Made by a program: the position numbers and the translations under genes
Shown here: positions 10,467 to 19,628 of the stretch, piece by piece
Layout: each line of letters opens with the position of its first letter
Numbering within the stretch: the stretch's first letter is position 1
Origin: Gammaproteobacteria bacterium
Lineage (GTDB): Bacteria; Pseudomonadota; Gammaproteobacteria; Eutrophobiales; Eutrophobiaceae
Assembly: GCA_028819495.1 (NCBI GenBank)
Contig: JAPPLI010000208.1
Span: 1-64,000, forward strand
DNA: 64,000 bases
Reading direction: 5' to 3'
The notes under the pieces: model-generated
Database searches by the model: none
What the model was told of the DNA's origin: nothing
The model's input: the letters and a program-made list of their open reading frames with translations, nothing else

Positions 10467-12737
10467 ATGAGCGATGCATCACCGAATAACGGTTTCAACG
10501 TGGTCGGCACTTCGCCGATTCGCCCCGACGGACTGGACAAGGTAACGGGACGGGCGCAGTTTGCGGACGACTTTCACCTGCCGAACATGTTGCACGGCAA
10601 GATACTCCGCAGCCCCCATGCCCATGCGCGCATCCTGTCCATCGACACCAGCGCCGCTGAGGCCCTGTCCGGCGTGCGCGCGGTCGTCACCGGGGCCGAC
10701 TTCCCTGCCGTCAGGCACGAACTGCTTAACCTGGGCACTGCCGGTGTACTCAATATCCGCGAGATGTCCGAGAACTGCATGGCAAAGGACAAGGTCCTGT
10801 ATGACGGCCATGCCGTGGCCGCGGTGGCCGCGGACAACCCGCATGATGCGGAACTTGCAATGAACCTGATCAAGGTGGAATACGAGTTGTTGCCGCCGGT
10901 GATGAATGTACGCGCGGCCATGGCTGACGATGCCCCGGTGATCCACGAGGATTTTCACCCGGGCGGGTTTATTGCGCCGACGGAAAAATACCTGCCCAAT
11001 GCCAGCCGTGTACAACTTGGCAACGGCGACCCGGAACAGGGTTTCGCCGAGGCCGACCTGGTCCTGGAGCGGGAATACACGGCTGAGACCATCCACCAGG
11101 GTTACATCGAAAGTCACGTCACCACGGTGACCTGGGACAGTAACGATTACGTAACCGTATGGACCGCGACCCAGGGACAGTTCGCATTGCGCGATCACCT
11201 GGCCGACATCATCCAGGTGCCGATCAGCAACATCAACGTGGTGCCGCTGGAGATTGGCGGTGGTTTCGGCGGCAAGGAACGTCTCTATATCGACCCGGTA
11301 GCGGCCTTTCTCTCAAAAAAATCACAATGCCCGGTCAAGATTGCCATGCGCCGCGACGAGGTGTTCCGCGCAACCGGCCCGAGTTCCGGCACTTTTATCA
11401 AGCTGAAGTTCGGCGTGAAACGGGACGGTACCCTGACGGCAGCCCACCTGCACATGGCGTACGAGGCAGGAGCCTATGCCGGCGGTCCCTTGTTTCTCGG
11501 GATCATGTCCGCCACGTCGCGCTACAATATTCCCAATATCCATATCGACGGCTTCGACGTCATCGTCAACAAACCCACCATGCGCCCCTACCGGGCCCCG
11601 GGCGCGCCCCAGGCCCTGTTTGCAGTAGAGCAGATGATCGATGAACTGGCCCATGAACTGGGTATGGACCCCATTGATTTCCGTATGCAGAATCTCATGC
11701 GAACGGGAGACCGCCTGGTGCCGGGCTTCCCGCTGGCGCCCATAGACACGGAAAAAATGATGGAAACCGTGAAGGCGCATCCCCATTACCAGGCGCCCCT
11801 GGAAGGCGCGAACCGGGGACGGGGCCTTGCCTACAGTATATGGTTCAACATCGGCGAGATCTCCAGCGCGCGCATGCAGGTCAACCCGGACGGGTCCGTT
11901 ACCCTGGCCACGGCCAGCCCCGACCTGAGCGGCACCCGTATCTCGCTGGCCATGCAGGCCGCGGAGGCACTGGGAATTGACGTTGAGCAGGTATCCCCGA
12001 CGGTATCCGATACCCAGTCCATCGGTTTTTCCCTGCCTTCGGTGGGTAGCCGGACGACCTACAGCACCGGCGCCATTGTTTGCGAAGTGGCGCAGGAAAT
12101 TCTGAAACAGATGTGCGGGCGGGCCGCATTGCTGTGGGAAACGGATGCCGGCGATGTCAGCGTCGAGCATGGTGTTTTCAGCAACAAGACAGAACCCGGT
12201 CAGAGTATAACGTTTAATGAACTGGCGGCGAGGATGTTCGAGACCGGCGGCCCCATCAGCCACCACAGGACCGGTCACACCCAGAGTTTTATCCCGGGCA
12301 CAGCCGTGCACCTGGTGGACGTCGAGGTGGACCCGGACACCGGCAAGGTGGACATCCTGCGCTACACGATCTTCCAGGACGTGGGCAAGGCAGTGCACCC
12401 GGATTACGTGGAGGGCCAGATGCAGGGCGCCGCGGTACAGGGGATAGGCATGGCCCTGAATGAAGAGTATTTCTACGATGATGAGGGACGCCTGAAGAAC
12501 GCCAGCCTGCTGGATTACCGCCTGCCTACCTCGCTGGATGTCCCGATGCTTGAAACGGTGGTGCTGGAAACGCCCAACCCCGCCCATCCGTTCGGCGTGC
12601 GCGGCTGCGGTGAGATTTCCATTGCGCCGCCGCCTGCGGCCATAGCCAATGCCATCCATGACGCGGTCGGTGTGCGCCTCAACTCCATGCCGATGGCGCC
12701 CCACAAGGTCTGCGCGGCGCTCACGACGCAGCAGTAA
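10467..12737 (+). CDS. molybdenum hydroxylase large (molybdopterin-binding) subunit
   Basis: 756 aa; GRAQFADDFHLPNMLHGKILRSPHAHARI, EIGGGFGGKERLYIDPVAAFLS, MRPYRAPGAPQALFAVEQMIDELA. Confidence 0.95.
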   Translation: MSDASPNNGFNVVGTSPIRPDGLDKVTGRAQFADDFHLPNMLHGKILRSPHAHARILSIDTSAAEALSGVRAVVTGADFPAVRHELLNLGTAGVLNIREMSENCMAKDKVLYDGHAVAAVAADNPHDAELAMNLIKVEYELLPPVMNVRAAMADDAPVIHEDFHPGGFIAPTEKYLPNASRVQLGNGDPEQGFAEADLVLEREYTAETIHQGYIESHVTTVTWDSNDYVTVWTATQGQFALRDHLADIIQVPISNINVVPLEIGGGFGGKERLYIDPVAAFLSKKSQCPVKIAMRRDEVFRATGPSSGTFIKLKFGVKRDGTLTAAHLHMAYEAGAYAGGPLFLGIMSATSRYNIPNIHIDGFDVIVNKPTMRPYRAPGAPQALFAVEQMIDELAHELGMDPIDFRMQNLMRTGDRLVPGFPLAPIDTEKMMETVKAHPHYQAPLEGANRGRGLAYSIWFNIGEISSARMQVNPDGSVTLATASPDLSGTRISLAMQAAEALGIDVEQVSPTVSDTQSIGFSLPSVGSRTTYSTGAIVCEVAQEILKQMCGRAALLWETDAGDVSVEHGVFSNKTEPGQSITFNELAARMFETGGPISHHRTGHTQSFIPGTAVHLVDVEVDPDTGKVDILRYTIFQDVGKAVHPDYVEGQMQGAAVQGIGMALNEEYFYDDEGRLKNASLLDYRLPTSLDVPMLETVVLETPNPAHPFGVRGCGEISIAPPPAAIANAIHDAVGVRLNSMPMAPHKVCAALTTQQ

Positions 12738-12743
12738 CGCCGG

Positions 12744-14312
12744 TCAGCAATGGTTGCTGAGAGTCCGCTGGTCTTTGTGACGAAGATGGTGCATTTCGAA
12801 TTCCGGTAGTTTGGAGAATCTGACCGAGTCAAAAAAATCAGCCGTGGCATGGAACGAATCCAGCAAGTGTTCAGCCATGTTTCTGGTCAGGTTCGTCTTC
12901 ACCACGATACGGAACATGCTCGCGTCTGCGTCAGCGTCGTGGAATAACGGCATGGGCTGCTCCGAAAGAGGATGATTGAATTGCATTCGATAGCTTCCCA
13001 CGTACCAATGATGCTGGGACATTCCATGTTGCCAGTCAACATCATCATAGGAAAAACCGCACTCGGGATTCAGCCTGGCGGTGACCACGGGAAGACAGTG
13101 TTCATCGCCATCGTCCAGTAACTCAAATCTCGGTTTGCCCTGGTATGTCATTACCCGTACTCCGTCGCGCAGGTACCTGGCGTTGCTCATCATGTTGTCA
13201 TTGGCTTGCCGATAGCCTGACATCCCATAGTGGAGAAGTTTATAGTATTGCGTATAAACGCCGCTGGCAGGACGGGAGAAGTTCAGCGTGTAGGAAAGCG
13301 CCTGGCCGCCCAAGTAGGAAACCGAAATACCGACGTGGTCGCTCAGGTCTTCCCTCTGACGCCATATAACCCAACCCGTACCACAACAGGACTGACCGTA
13401 TTTATGGCCGCTGGCAGAGATTGACAGCACGTTCCTCAGGCGGAAGTCCCAGGGCGGAAGACCTTGCTGGAACGGCGCGATAAAACTACCGGAGGCGGCG
13501 TCAACGTGAATCCCCACCTGGTAGCCTTTGCGCGCATTCACTTCCTCAACCACATCGTTGACATCGGATACCGGATCATATTGCCCGCCGTAGTGATTGC
13601 CCATGATGCAAACCACACCTACGGTGTGTTCATCCACTGCGTCTCGGACCTGCTCCGGGTCCAACTTGAAGCTGTTTACTGACGGCGGCAGTAATCTTGG
13701 TTCGATATCCATGTACTTGAACAACTTCTCCCAGGCTGCCTGAAAACAGGTTGAGATAACCAGGTTGGGGCGCACACCCATGATTTGTTCCACAGTGCAC
13801 TGTCTGCTCCGGGCATACCAGTTGCGCCAACGAAACTTCAACGCCAGGCCGGCCAGCAAACAGGCCTCGGTTGAACCGACGGTGCCGGCTCCGGGGTAAA
13901 CGCCGAACTCGCCGAAATCATCAGGCTCCGGGCAATTCCACAGACGGGCAAGCATATTTACAACCGTATCATGCAACTTGTAGGAATGCGGATATACCGT
14001 CTGGTCTGCCAGGTTGACGCGCAATCCCATCAGGGCAATTTCTTCCTCTTCTTTTTCAAAACTCACGTTCACGTACGATGAGGTATTGAGCTTGTGATCA
14101 AAATCAAGTGCGTGGGCATTCTCAATAACCAGCCTTGCCGCCCCGCGTCCCAATCCTTGTTCGGGAATTTCACGCAGGTTGTGCCAGTCCCGCTGTGCGG
14201 CTTCGGTGTAATAGTAGTTACTACCCTCCGCGGCCCCCAGCTCCCTCAATTTTGCCTGCAGTGATTCGATTTCCTGTTGTAAACCCTGTATCTGTTCTGA
14301 AGTAACTTGCAT
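12744..14312 (-). CDS. PLP-dependent glutamate decarboxylase-like protein
   Basis: 522 aa; GIHVDAASGSFIAPF and NVLSISASGHKYGQSCCGTGWVIWR (PLP Lys motif of the GAD group). Confidence 0.85.
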   Translation of the reverse strand: MQVTSEQIQGLQQEIESLQAKLRELGAAEGSNYYYTEAAQRDWHNLREIPEQGLGRGAARLVIENAHALDFDHKLNTSSYVNVSFEKEEEEIALMGLRVNLADQTVYPHSYKLHDTVVNMLARLWNCPEPDDFGEFGVYPGAGTVGSTEACLLAGLALKFRWRNWYARSRQCTVEQIMGVRPNLVISTCFQAAWEKLFKYMDIEPRLLPPSVNSFKLDPEQVRDAVDEHTVGVVCIMGNHYGGQYDPVSDVNDVVEEVNARKGYQVGIHVDAASGSFIAPFQQGLPPWDFRLRNVLSISASGHKYGQSCCGTGWVIWRQREDLSDHVGISVSYLGGQALSYTLNFSRPASGVYTQYYKLLHYGMSGYRQANDNMMSNARYLRDGVRVMTYQGKPRFELLDDGDEHCLPVVTARLNPECGFSYDDVDWQHGMSQHHWYVGSYRMQFNHPLSEQPMPLFHDADADASMFRIVVKTNLTRNMAEHLLDSFHATADFFDSVRFSKLPEFEMHHLRHKDQRTLSNHC

Positions 14313-14568
14313 TGTATTCGCACTCCGGTTGTTGTGTTCAAGTTGTAGTTGCGGAAAAACAGTATAATGCCTATAGTACGATTCTTGCTGATGGGATTAC
14401 AACCCGAATCAGGTTGGCCTCCGTTACCTGTCAGGGTAACCGCATACTTTTATATATGGACGGAAAAAGCACAAAACCATCTCATTCCGCTCTCGCAGCA
14501 ACGGGAGTCCAGTGGAATCATGCCGTCAGTCTTCGGAAGCTCCAGGCTGTTGAGACAAGGCAATCCTG

Positions 14569-15216
14569 ATGGGTTTCAGTGAGGTCGGCATAGCGCATAT
14601 TTTCTTGTACACCATTGTGGTGCTGTTTCCGGTTGCAAATCCAGTCGGATTATCTGTCCCCTTCCACGTCATGACCAACCATATGGAGAACAGGCAGCGC
14701 AGGACGCTGGCTTGGCGTGTGGCCTTGTACTTCTTCCTGCTGGTAGCTGGTGTGCTGCTACTCGGTACGCTTGTGCTCAAGGCATTCAGCCTCAGTCCGG
14801 GCATCCTGGATATTGCCGGGGGTCTGGTACTGTTTCATACCGCCTGGAATATGTTGCATGGAACCGACGAGCATCAACAACTTACTTCAGATAAATCCGA
14901 TAAGGACATCGGGTTCTTTCCCTTGACCATGCCGCTGACCGCAGATGCCGCGGTGCTGGCCGTCGCGCTATCCTTGAGTAACTCCATACTTCACCACTGG
15001 GACTTCCATGTCCTGGTCGAGTACGGCGCGGCCCTGGGCGGCATTGGCGTGATCGCGTTGACCATCGGTGTATTGTACGGCAGCAGCCACAGCACAGTTG
15101 GGTGGATGGGACAAAACGCGCTTAAGGCAGCCACCTCCCTCGTCGCCTTGCTGATGCTTGGGGTAGCCATAGAAATCTTTGTCACCGGCATACGGGACAT
15201 AACCGGCACATTTTGA
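14569..15216 (+). CDS. MarC/NAAT family integral membrane protein
   Basis: 215 aa; VALFPVANPVGLSVPF, six-TM pattern, LLMLGVAIEIFVTGI C-terminus. Confidence 0.85.
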   Translation: MGFSEVGIAHIFLYTIVVLFPVANPVGLSVPFHVMTNHMENRQRRTLAWRVALYFFLLVAGVLLLGTLVLKAFSLSPGILDIAGGLVLFHTAWNMLHGTDEHQQLTSDKSDKDIGFFPLTMPLTADAAVLAVALSLSNSILHHWDFHVLVEYGAALGGIGVIALTIGVLYGSSHSTVGWMGQNALKAATSLVALLMLGVAIEIFVTGIRDITGTF

Positions 15217-15290
15217 ACCGGGTTTACCATTACTCTTTCCAAGTGATATCGTCAATCCTGTGCATCCTGTCTGCCTGTGTTAATTCCGTC

Positions 15291-15554
15291 ATGCCATTAG
15301 TCTGGATTCCCAAAGCCATGCAGTCCTGTACCGGCGGCAAGGAAACCGTGGAGATGGGGGGGCGCACCGTCCGGAGGCTGGTTGCCGCCCTGGACGAGAC
15401 TTACCCCGGATTAAAGGACATACTCATGGACGGCGACAGGCTCAAGCCCGGTGTCGCGGTTGCCGTCAACGGCCAGGTCAGCCAACTGGGGGCGCTTCAG
15501 CCGTTGCAAGAAGATGACGAGGTGTTTTTCATCCCCGCCATTGGCGGCGGGTAA
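15291..15554 (+). CDS. MoaD/ThiS-family small sulfur-carrier-like protein
   Basis: 88 aa from ATG 15291; DGDRLKPGVAVAVNGQ...LQEDDEVFFIPAIGGG with C-terminal GG. Confidence 0.8.
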   Translation: MPLVWIPKAMQSCTGGKETVEMGGRTVRRLVAALDETYPGLKDILMDGDRLKPGVAVAVNGQVSQLGALQPLQEDDEVFFIPAIGGG

Positions 15555-15564
15555 CAGGATATTC

Positions 15565-15607
15565 GGGGTCGGAGCAAGAAATTCGTCAGAATTTTTACCC
15601 TGACCCC
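15565..15607. repeat. REP-like palindrome (diverged copy)
   Basis: GGGGTCGGAGCAAGAAATTCGTCAGAATTTTTACCCTGACCCC. Confidence 0.75.
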
Positions 15608-15613
15608 GGGTAT

Positions 15614-16687
15614 CTACTCGCCCTGGTACGTAACCCGATAAATCGCCCCTGCCTTGTCATCCGAGATCAGCAGGCTGCCATCACGGGATACCAGTACGTC
15701 GTTGGGGCGGCCGGAGACCTTTTCGTCCTTCAGCCACAGGTCCAGGAACGGTTCATACACGGGCCGGGTTTCGCCAAAGCGCACGACGCTGACCCGGTAT
15801 CCCACCTTGGAGGAACGGTTCCAGGACCCGTGTTCGGCGATGAACAGCGCGTGCCGGTACGACTCGGGAAATTGTGAGCCGGTATAGAACGCCAGACCCA
15901 GCGCCGCGGAATGGGCCTGGATCATGATTTCTGGGGTCACGTAATCTGCAGGGTCATGCCCCGCTCCGAACTCGGGGTCGAGGATATCGCCCGCATGGAC
16001 GTAAGGATAGCCGTAATGCGCGCCGACTTCGGTCACGCGGTTGACCTCCTCGGCAGGCTCGTCATCCCCCAGCCAATCCCGGCCGTTGTCGGAGAACCAG
16101 AGTTCGCCGGTTTCCGGATGCCAGTCCATACCGACGGAATTGCGTACACCGGCTGCGTACACGGTTGCCTCACCGGTTGCCGGGTCCATGCGCAGGATGC
16201 TGGCAAAGCGCGGGTCTTCGGATTCGCAGATGTTGCAGGGGGCGCCCACGGGAACGTACAGGAAACCGTCGGGGCCGACGGACAGGTACTTCCAGCCGTG
16301 ATGGCGCTCGTCCGGCAGTTCATCAGTCACTATTTCCGGTTGCGGGTTATTCCTGAACGTCTTTTCGATAGCTCGGTAGCGCAGCACACGGTCCAACGCG
16401 CCCACGTACAGGTCGCCGCCGGTCAGCGCCAGGCCGCTGGGCAGCTTAAGCCCCCTGGCAAACGTGACGACTTCCGCCGTTCCATCCGAACCGCTCGCCA
16501 CCGCATACAAGTTCCCCTGGCGCAGCGACCCCACCAGCAACAGGCCGGAATCCGTCTCCGCCATCTGCCTCGCTCCCGGCACTTCATCGGTAACCACGGC
16601 GAGGCGAAAATCACCGACTGTTTCCGCGTGCGCGGCGGCAGAAAACAGCAACAACAGGAAAATGATAAGTCTCTTCATCAGCACCAT
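15614..16687 (-). CDS. PQQ-dependent sugar (glucose/sorbosone) dehydrogenase-like protein
   Basis: Signal peptide; HHGWKYLSVGPDGFLYVPVGAPCNIC, DWHPETGELWFSDNGRDWLGDDEPAEEVN. Confidence 0.9.
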   Translation of the reverse strand: MVLMKRLIIFLLLLFSAAAHAETVGDFRLAVVTDEVPGARQMAETDSGLLLVGSLRQGNLYAVASGSDGTAEVVTFARGLKLPSGLALTGGDLYVGALDRVLRYRAIEKTFRNNPQPEIVTDELPDERHHGWKYLSVGPDGFLYVPVGAPCNICESEDPRFASILRMDPATGEATVYAAGVRNSVGMDWHPETGELWFSDNGRDWLGDDEPAEEVNRVTEVGAHYGYPYVHAGDILDPEFGAGHDPADYVTPEIMIQAHSAALGLAFYTGSQFPESYRHALFIAEHGSWNRSSKVGYRVSVVRFGETRPVYEPFLDLWLKDEKVSGRPNDVLVSRDGSLLISDDKAGAIYRVTYQGE

Positions 16688-16717
16688 CCGGAAGGGTTTT
16701 TTCGTATAATATTATCC

Positions 16718-19576
16718 ATGTTACCAATACAGTGCAAAGCAGTACAAACACTTGCGATCAGGACGGCACTTGTTGCGGTTCTCATGTGCACAGTCCCGGC
16801 AGGTGTATGTCCCGCGCAGGAACAGTTGGAAATATCTGAAGAAATCATTGTTACCGGCTCCCGTATTTCCCGGCAGCAAACCGGTTACACAGGCTCGATG
16901 TCCGTTATAGAGATCGAGAATATTGAACGTACTCCCAACTACAGCGTGCAGGACATGCTGCTCAAGCTTCCCTCAATCGGCCTGCAGGGGACTTCCAGGA
17001 ATAACTCCAGCGGCGGCGGGCGCGGTGCGAACTTCTCCGGCATTCACCAGTTGACTCCGGAACGGACCCTGGTTCTGCTGAACGGCCGGCGCATGGTGCA
17101 TACCATCCGTGACTCACTGGGGTTGGGGGTCGATATGCAGTCCTTCCCCATCAACATGATAGACAGCATCGAAGTGCTGGCGGATGGCGCTTCCGCCATC
17201 TATGGGTCGGATGCGGTGGCCGGCGTGATCAACGTCAAGACCAGGCGTTTTGAAGGGATAGAATTCAATGTCGGAGCCGGTTTGCCGGAAGATCCGGGCG
17301 GTGATTCCTACAACGCCGGTATGATTGCCGGCCTCGCCGGGGAACGCGGCCACATGACCCTGGCGGCCACCATTGTCGATACCGGGAAAGTGGATTTCCA
17401 GCAGCGTAACTGGTCGAAGGTGCCCATACTGGGACAATTGGACAGCGGTGACGGCGCGATACTGACCCTGATGGGCAGCGGCATACCGCCTGAGGGCAGA
17501 CAGCCCGATGCCGGCATTATCTTCAAGCCTGATCCGGCCACTGGCGCCAGTTTTCAACCCTACGATACCTTTGGTTTCAGTGGCTTGAACGGCTCTGCGG
17601 GAGACGGCAGCCTGCAGTCCATACTGGATACGGGGCATCGCTTCAATTACAGCGACATTCAGAAGGGACTATCCCTTCTGAACGAGGCCCAGGTAGTAAA
17701 CGGCAGCATTATCGGCGAGTTGGAACTGGATAACGCCAGCGTGTATTACGAATTGCTGGGCACCCATCGGGAGGGCACACTGAAATACACGCCTCTGCCC
17801 ATTGCCGATGCTCTCGGTGGGTTTACTAACCTGCTCCAGGTGCCTTTTACCAACCCTCATATCCCCACAGATGCTATACCGGTCATCCGTGCCGCGGTGG
17901 GACCCGATGCGACCCAATTCCAGATGTGGTGGCGCGCCCTCGACCTGGGCAACCGTCTGTTCAGGTACAGCAACGATACCATGAAGGCCACAGCGGGTTT
18001 GCGGGGCAACCTGCCGTTATTCAAGGGCGGCTGGGAATACGATGCCTGGTTTACCTACGGGCGCTCAACCCTGGATGAAATTACCAATAACCAGGTCAAC
18101 GTTGCGAAACTGCAGACGGCTTTGAATCCCATTGCCTGCAAGCGCGACCCCGCCTGTCCAAAGGATGCCCTGGGCAATCCGACCCTGGACATATTCGGCC
18201 GCGGCGTCAAGAGTCAGGCAGAAATCGATTACGTCCTGTTCGACGATGAAGAAGCGACAAGATACGAAATATGGCACCTGGCCGGCGCGTTGACGGGTGA
18301 ATTATGGACTCTGCCCGCGGGGACTGTGGACGTTGCCGCCGGGCTGGAATGGCGTCATGAGTCGGGCAGCGTTCGACCCTCCGCAACGGTTCAGGCAGGA
18401 CACAGCGGCGGCAATTTTGCCGAACCGACTGAAGGTGATTTTTCGGTCTGGGAGTTTTTCGCGGAATTTCATATACCCCTGCTGGAGGGGCAGACATTCG
18501 CCGAGGATTTGTCCCTGGACGCCGCGGCGCGTTACTCGGACTATAATACCGTCGGTTCCGAGGCCACCTTCAAACTGGCCTTACACTGGGAACCGGTAAA
18601 TGCCCTCAAATTCCGGGGCATCTATGCCACCGGTTTCCGCTCGCCCAACATTCTGGAATCCTTCGGCGGCACTGCGGACACCTTTCCAACGGTGGCAGAC
18701 CCCTGCAATACGGCAGCGGACCTGTACCGGGACAATGCCACGGTGCGGGGAAACTGCGCCGGCCAGGGCATTCCCTCTGACTACGTGCAGAACGCGTCAC
18801 AATTGAAAATCTCAGCCGGCGGCAACCCCGAACTGAAACCGGAAACCTCCGACAGCTTTTCCGTGGGGCTGATCTGGACACCGGATGAAATCGGCAATCT
18901 CTCGGTCGCCATCGACTACTACAATGTGCAGGTGGATGACGCTATCAACACACCCGACCCGGTTGACGTGATCCTCACCTGTTATACCACGCCGAACCTG
19001 GCGGCCCCGGAATGCGACCGCATCCGGCGCGGGCCGTCGGGCACCATTACCCGTTTCGACCTGCTCAATGAAAACCTGGCCCGGCTGGAGACATCCGGCA
19101 TCGACGTCAGCGCCGCCTATATCCTGTATACGGATTATGGGGATGTGAGTCTCACCGGCAACGTCAACTGGCTCAACGAGTACGTGGAAACGACCGACAG
19201 CGGCGCAGTCAGTGACCGTACCGACATGGTAGCAGGCAATGTTTCCGACTGGGCCGGCTACCCTGAATGGCGTTCCAACCTGTCTGTGACGTTAAGCCGG
19301 AATAACTGGACCATTGGCGGTTCCTGGCGCTACCTGGACGCGATGGATATCTTCGATACGATTGAATTCGACAATGTCCACAAGTCGGTAGATGCCGTCC
19401 ATTATTTCGACCTGTTCGGCAACTACCGCGGCGCCATGATCGACGTCACCATCGGCGCGGAGAACCTGACCGATGAAACGCCTCCCTACGTGCCTGATGT
19501 GGCGCTCAATACCTCGTCGATCTACGACTACCTGGGCCGGTTTTACTACATCAGGCTGAAGTACGGATTTTATTGA
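16718..19576 (+). CDS. TonB-dependent receptor
   Basis: From ATG 16718 (signal peptide, EEIIVTGSRI plug, C-terminal Phe-Tyr beta-barrel end); the longer track ORF start at 15911 is antisense to the PQQ gene. Confidence 0.92.
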   Translation: MLPIQCKAVQTLAIRTALVAVLMCTVPAGVCPAQEQLEISEEIIVTGSRISRQQTGYTGSMSVIEIENIERTPNYSVQDMLLKLPSIGLQGTSRNNSSGGGRGANFSGIHQLTPERTLVLLNGRRMVHTIRDSLGLGVDMQSFPINMIDSIEVLADGASAIYGSDAVAGVINVKTRRFEGIEFNVGAGLPEDPGGDSYNAGMIAGLAGERGHMTLAATIVDTGKVDFQQRNWSKVPILGQLDSGDGAILTLMGSGIPPEGRQPDAGIIFKPDPATGASFQPYDTFGFSGLNGSAGDGSLQSILDTGHRFNYSDIQKGLSLLNEAQVVNGSIIGELELDNASVYYELLGTHREGTLKYTPLPIADALGGFTNLLQVPFTNPHIPTDAIPVIRAAVGPDATQFQMWWRALDLGNRLFRYSNDTMKATAGLRGNLPLFKGGWEYDAWFTYGRSTLDEITNNQVNVAKLQTALNPIACKRDPACPKDALGNPTLDIFGRGVKSQAEIDYVLFDDEEATRYEIWHLAGALTGELWTLPAGTVDVAAGLEWRHESGSVRPSATVQAGHSGGNFAEPTEGDFSVWEFFAEFHIPLLEGQTFAEDLSLDAAARYSDYNTVGSEATFKLALHWEPVNALKFRGIYATGFRSPNILESFGGTADTFPTVADPCNTAADLYRDNATVRGNCAGQGIPSDYVQNASQLKISAGGNPELKPETSDSFSVGLIWTPDEIGNLSVAIDYYNVQVDDAINTPDPVDVILTCYTTPNLAAPECDRIRRGPSGTITRFDLLNENLARLETSGIDVSAAYILYTDYGDVSLTGNVNWLNEYVETTDSGAVSDRTDMVAGNVSDWAGYPEWRSNLSVTLSRNNWTIGGSWRYLDAMDIFDTIEFDNVHKSVDAVHYFDLFGNYRGAMIDVTIGAENLTDETPPYVPDVALNTSSIYDYLGRFYYIRLKYGFY

Positions 19577-19628
19577 CGGGAGCGGGAGGAAACTGCGCCG
19601 AAAGCGCCTGTTCCGGACAGAAAAGATC

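Noticed and set aside
11322-12704. 460-aa minus-strand ORF inside the Mo-hydroxylase large subunit
   Set aside because: Antisense shadow ORF; the plus strand is a full-length, motif-rich family member.
15911-16717. N-terminal extension of the TonB receptor ORF
   Set aside because: The extra ~269 codons overlap the PQQ dehydrogenase antisense; signal peptide and normal plug start at ATG 16718.
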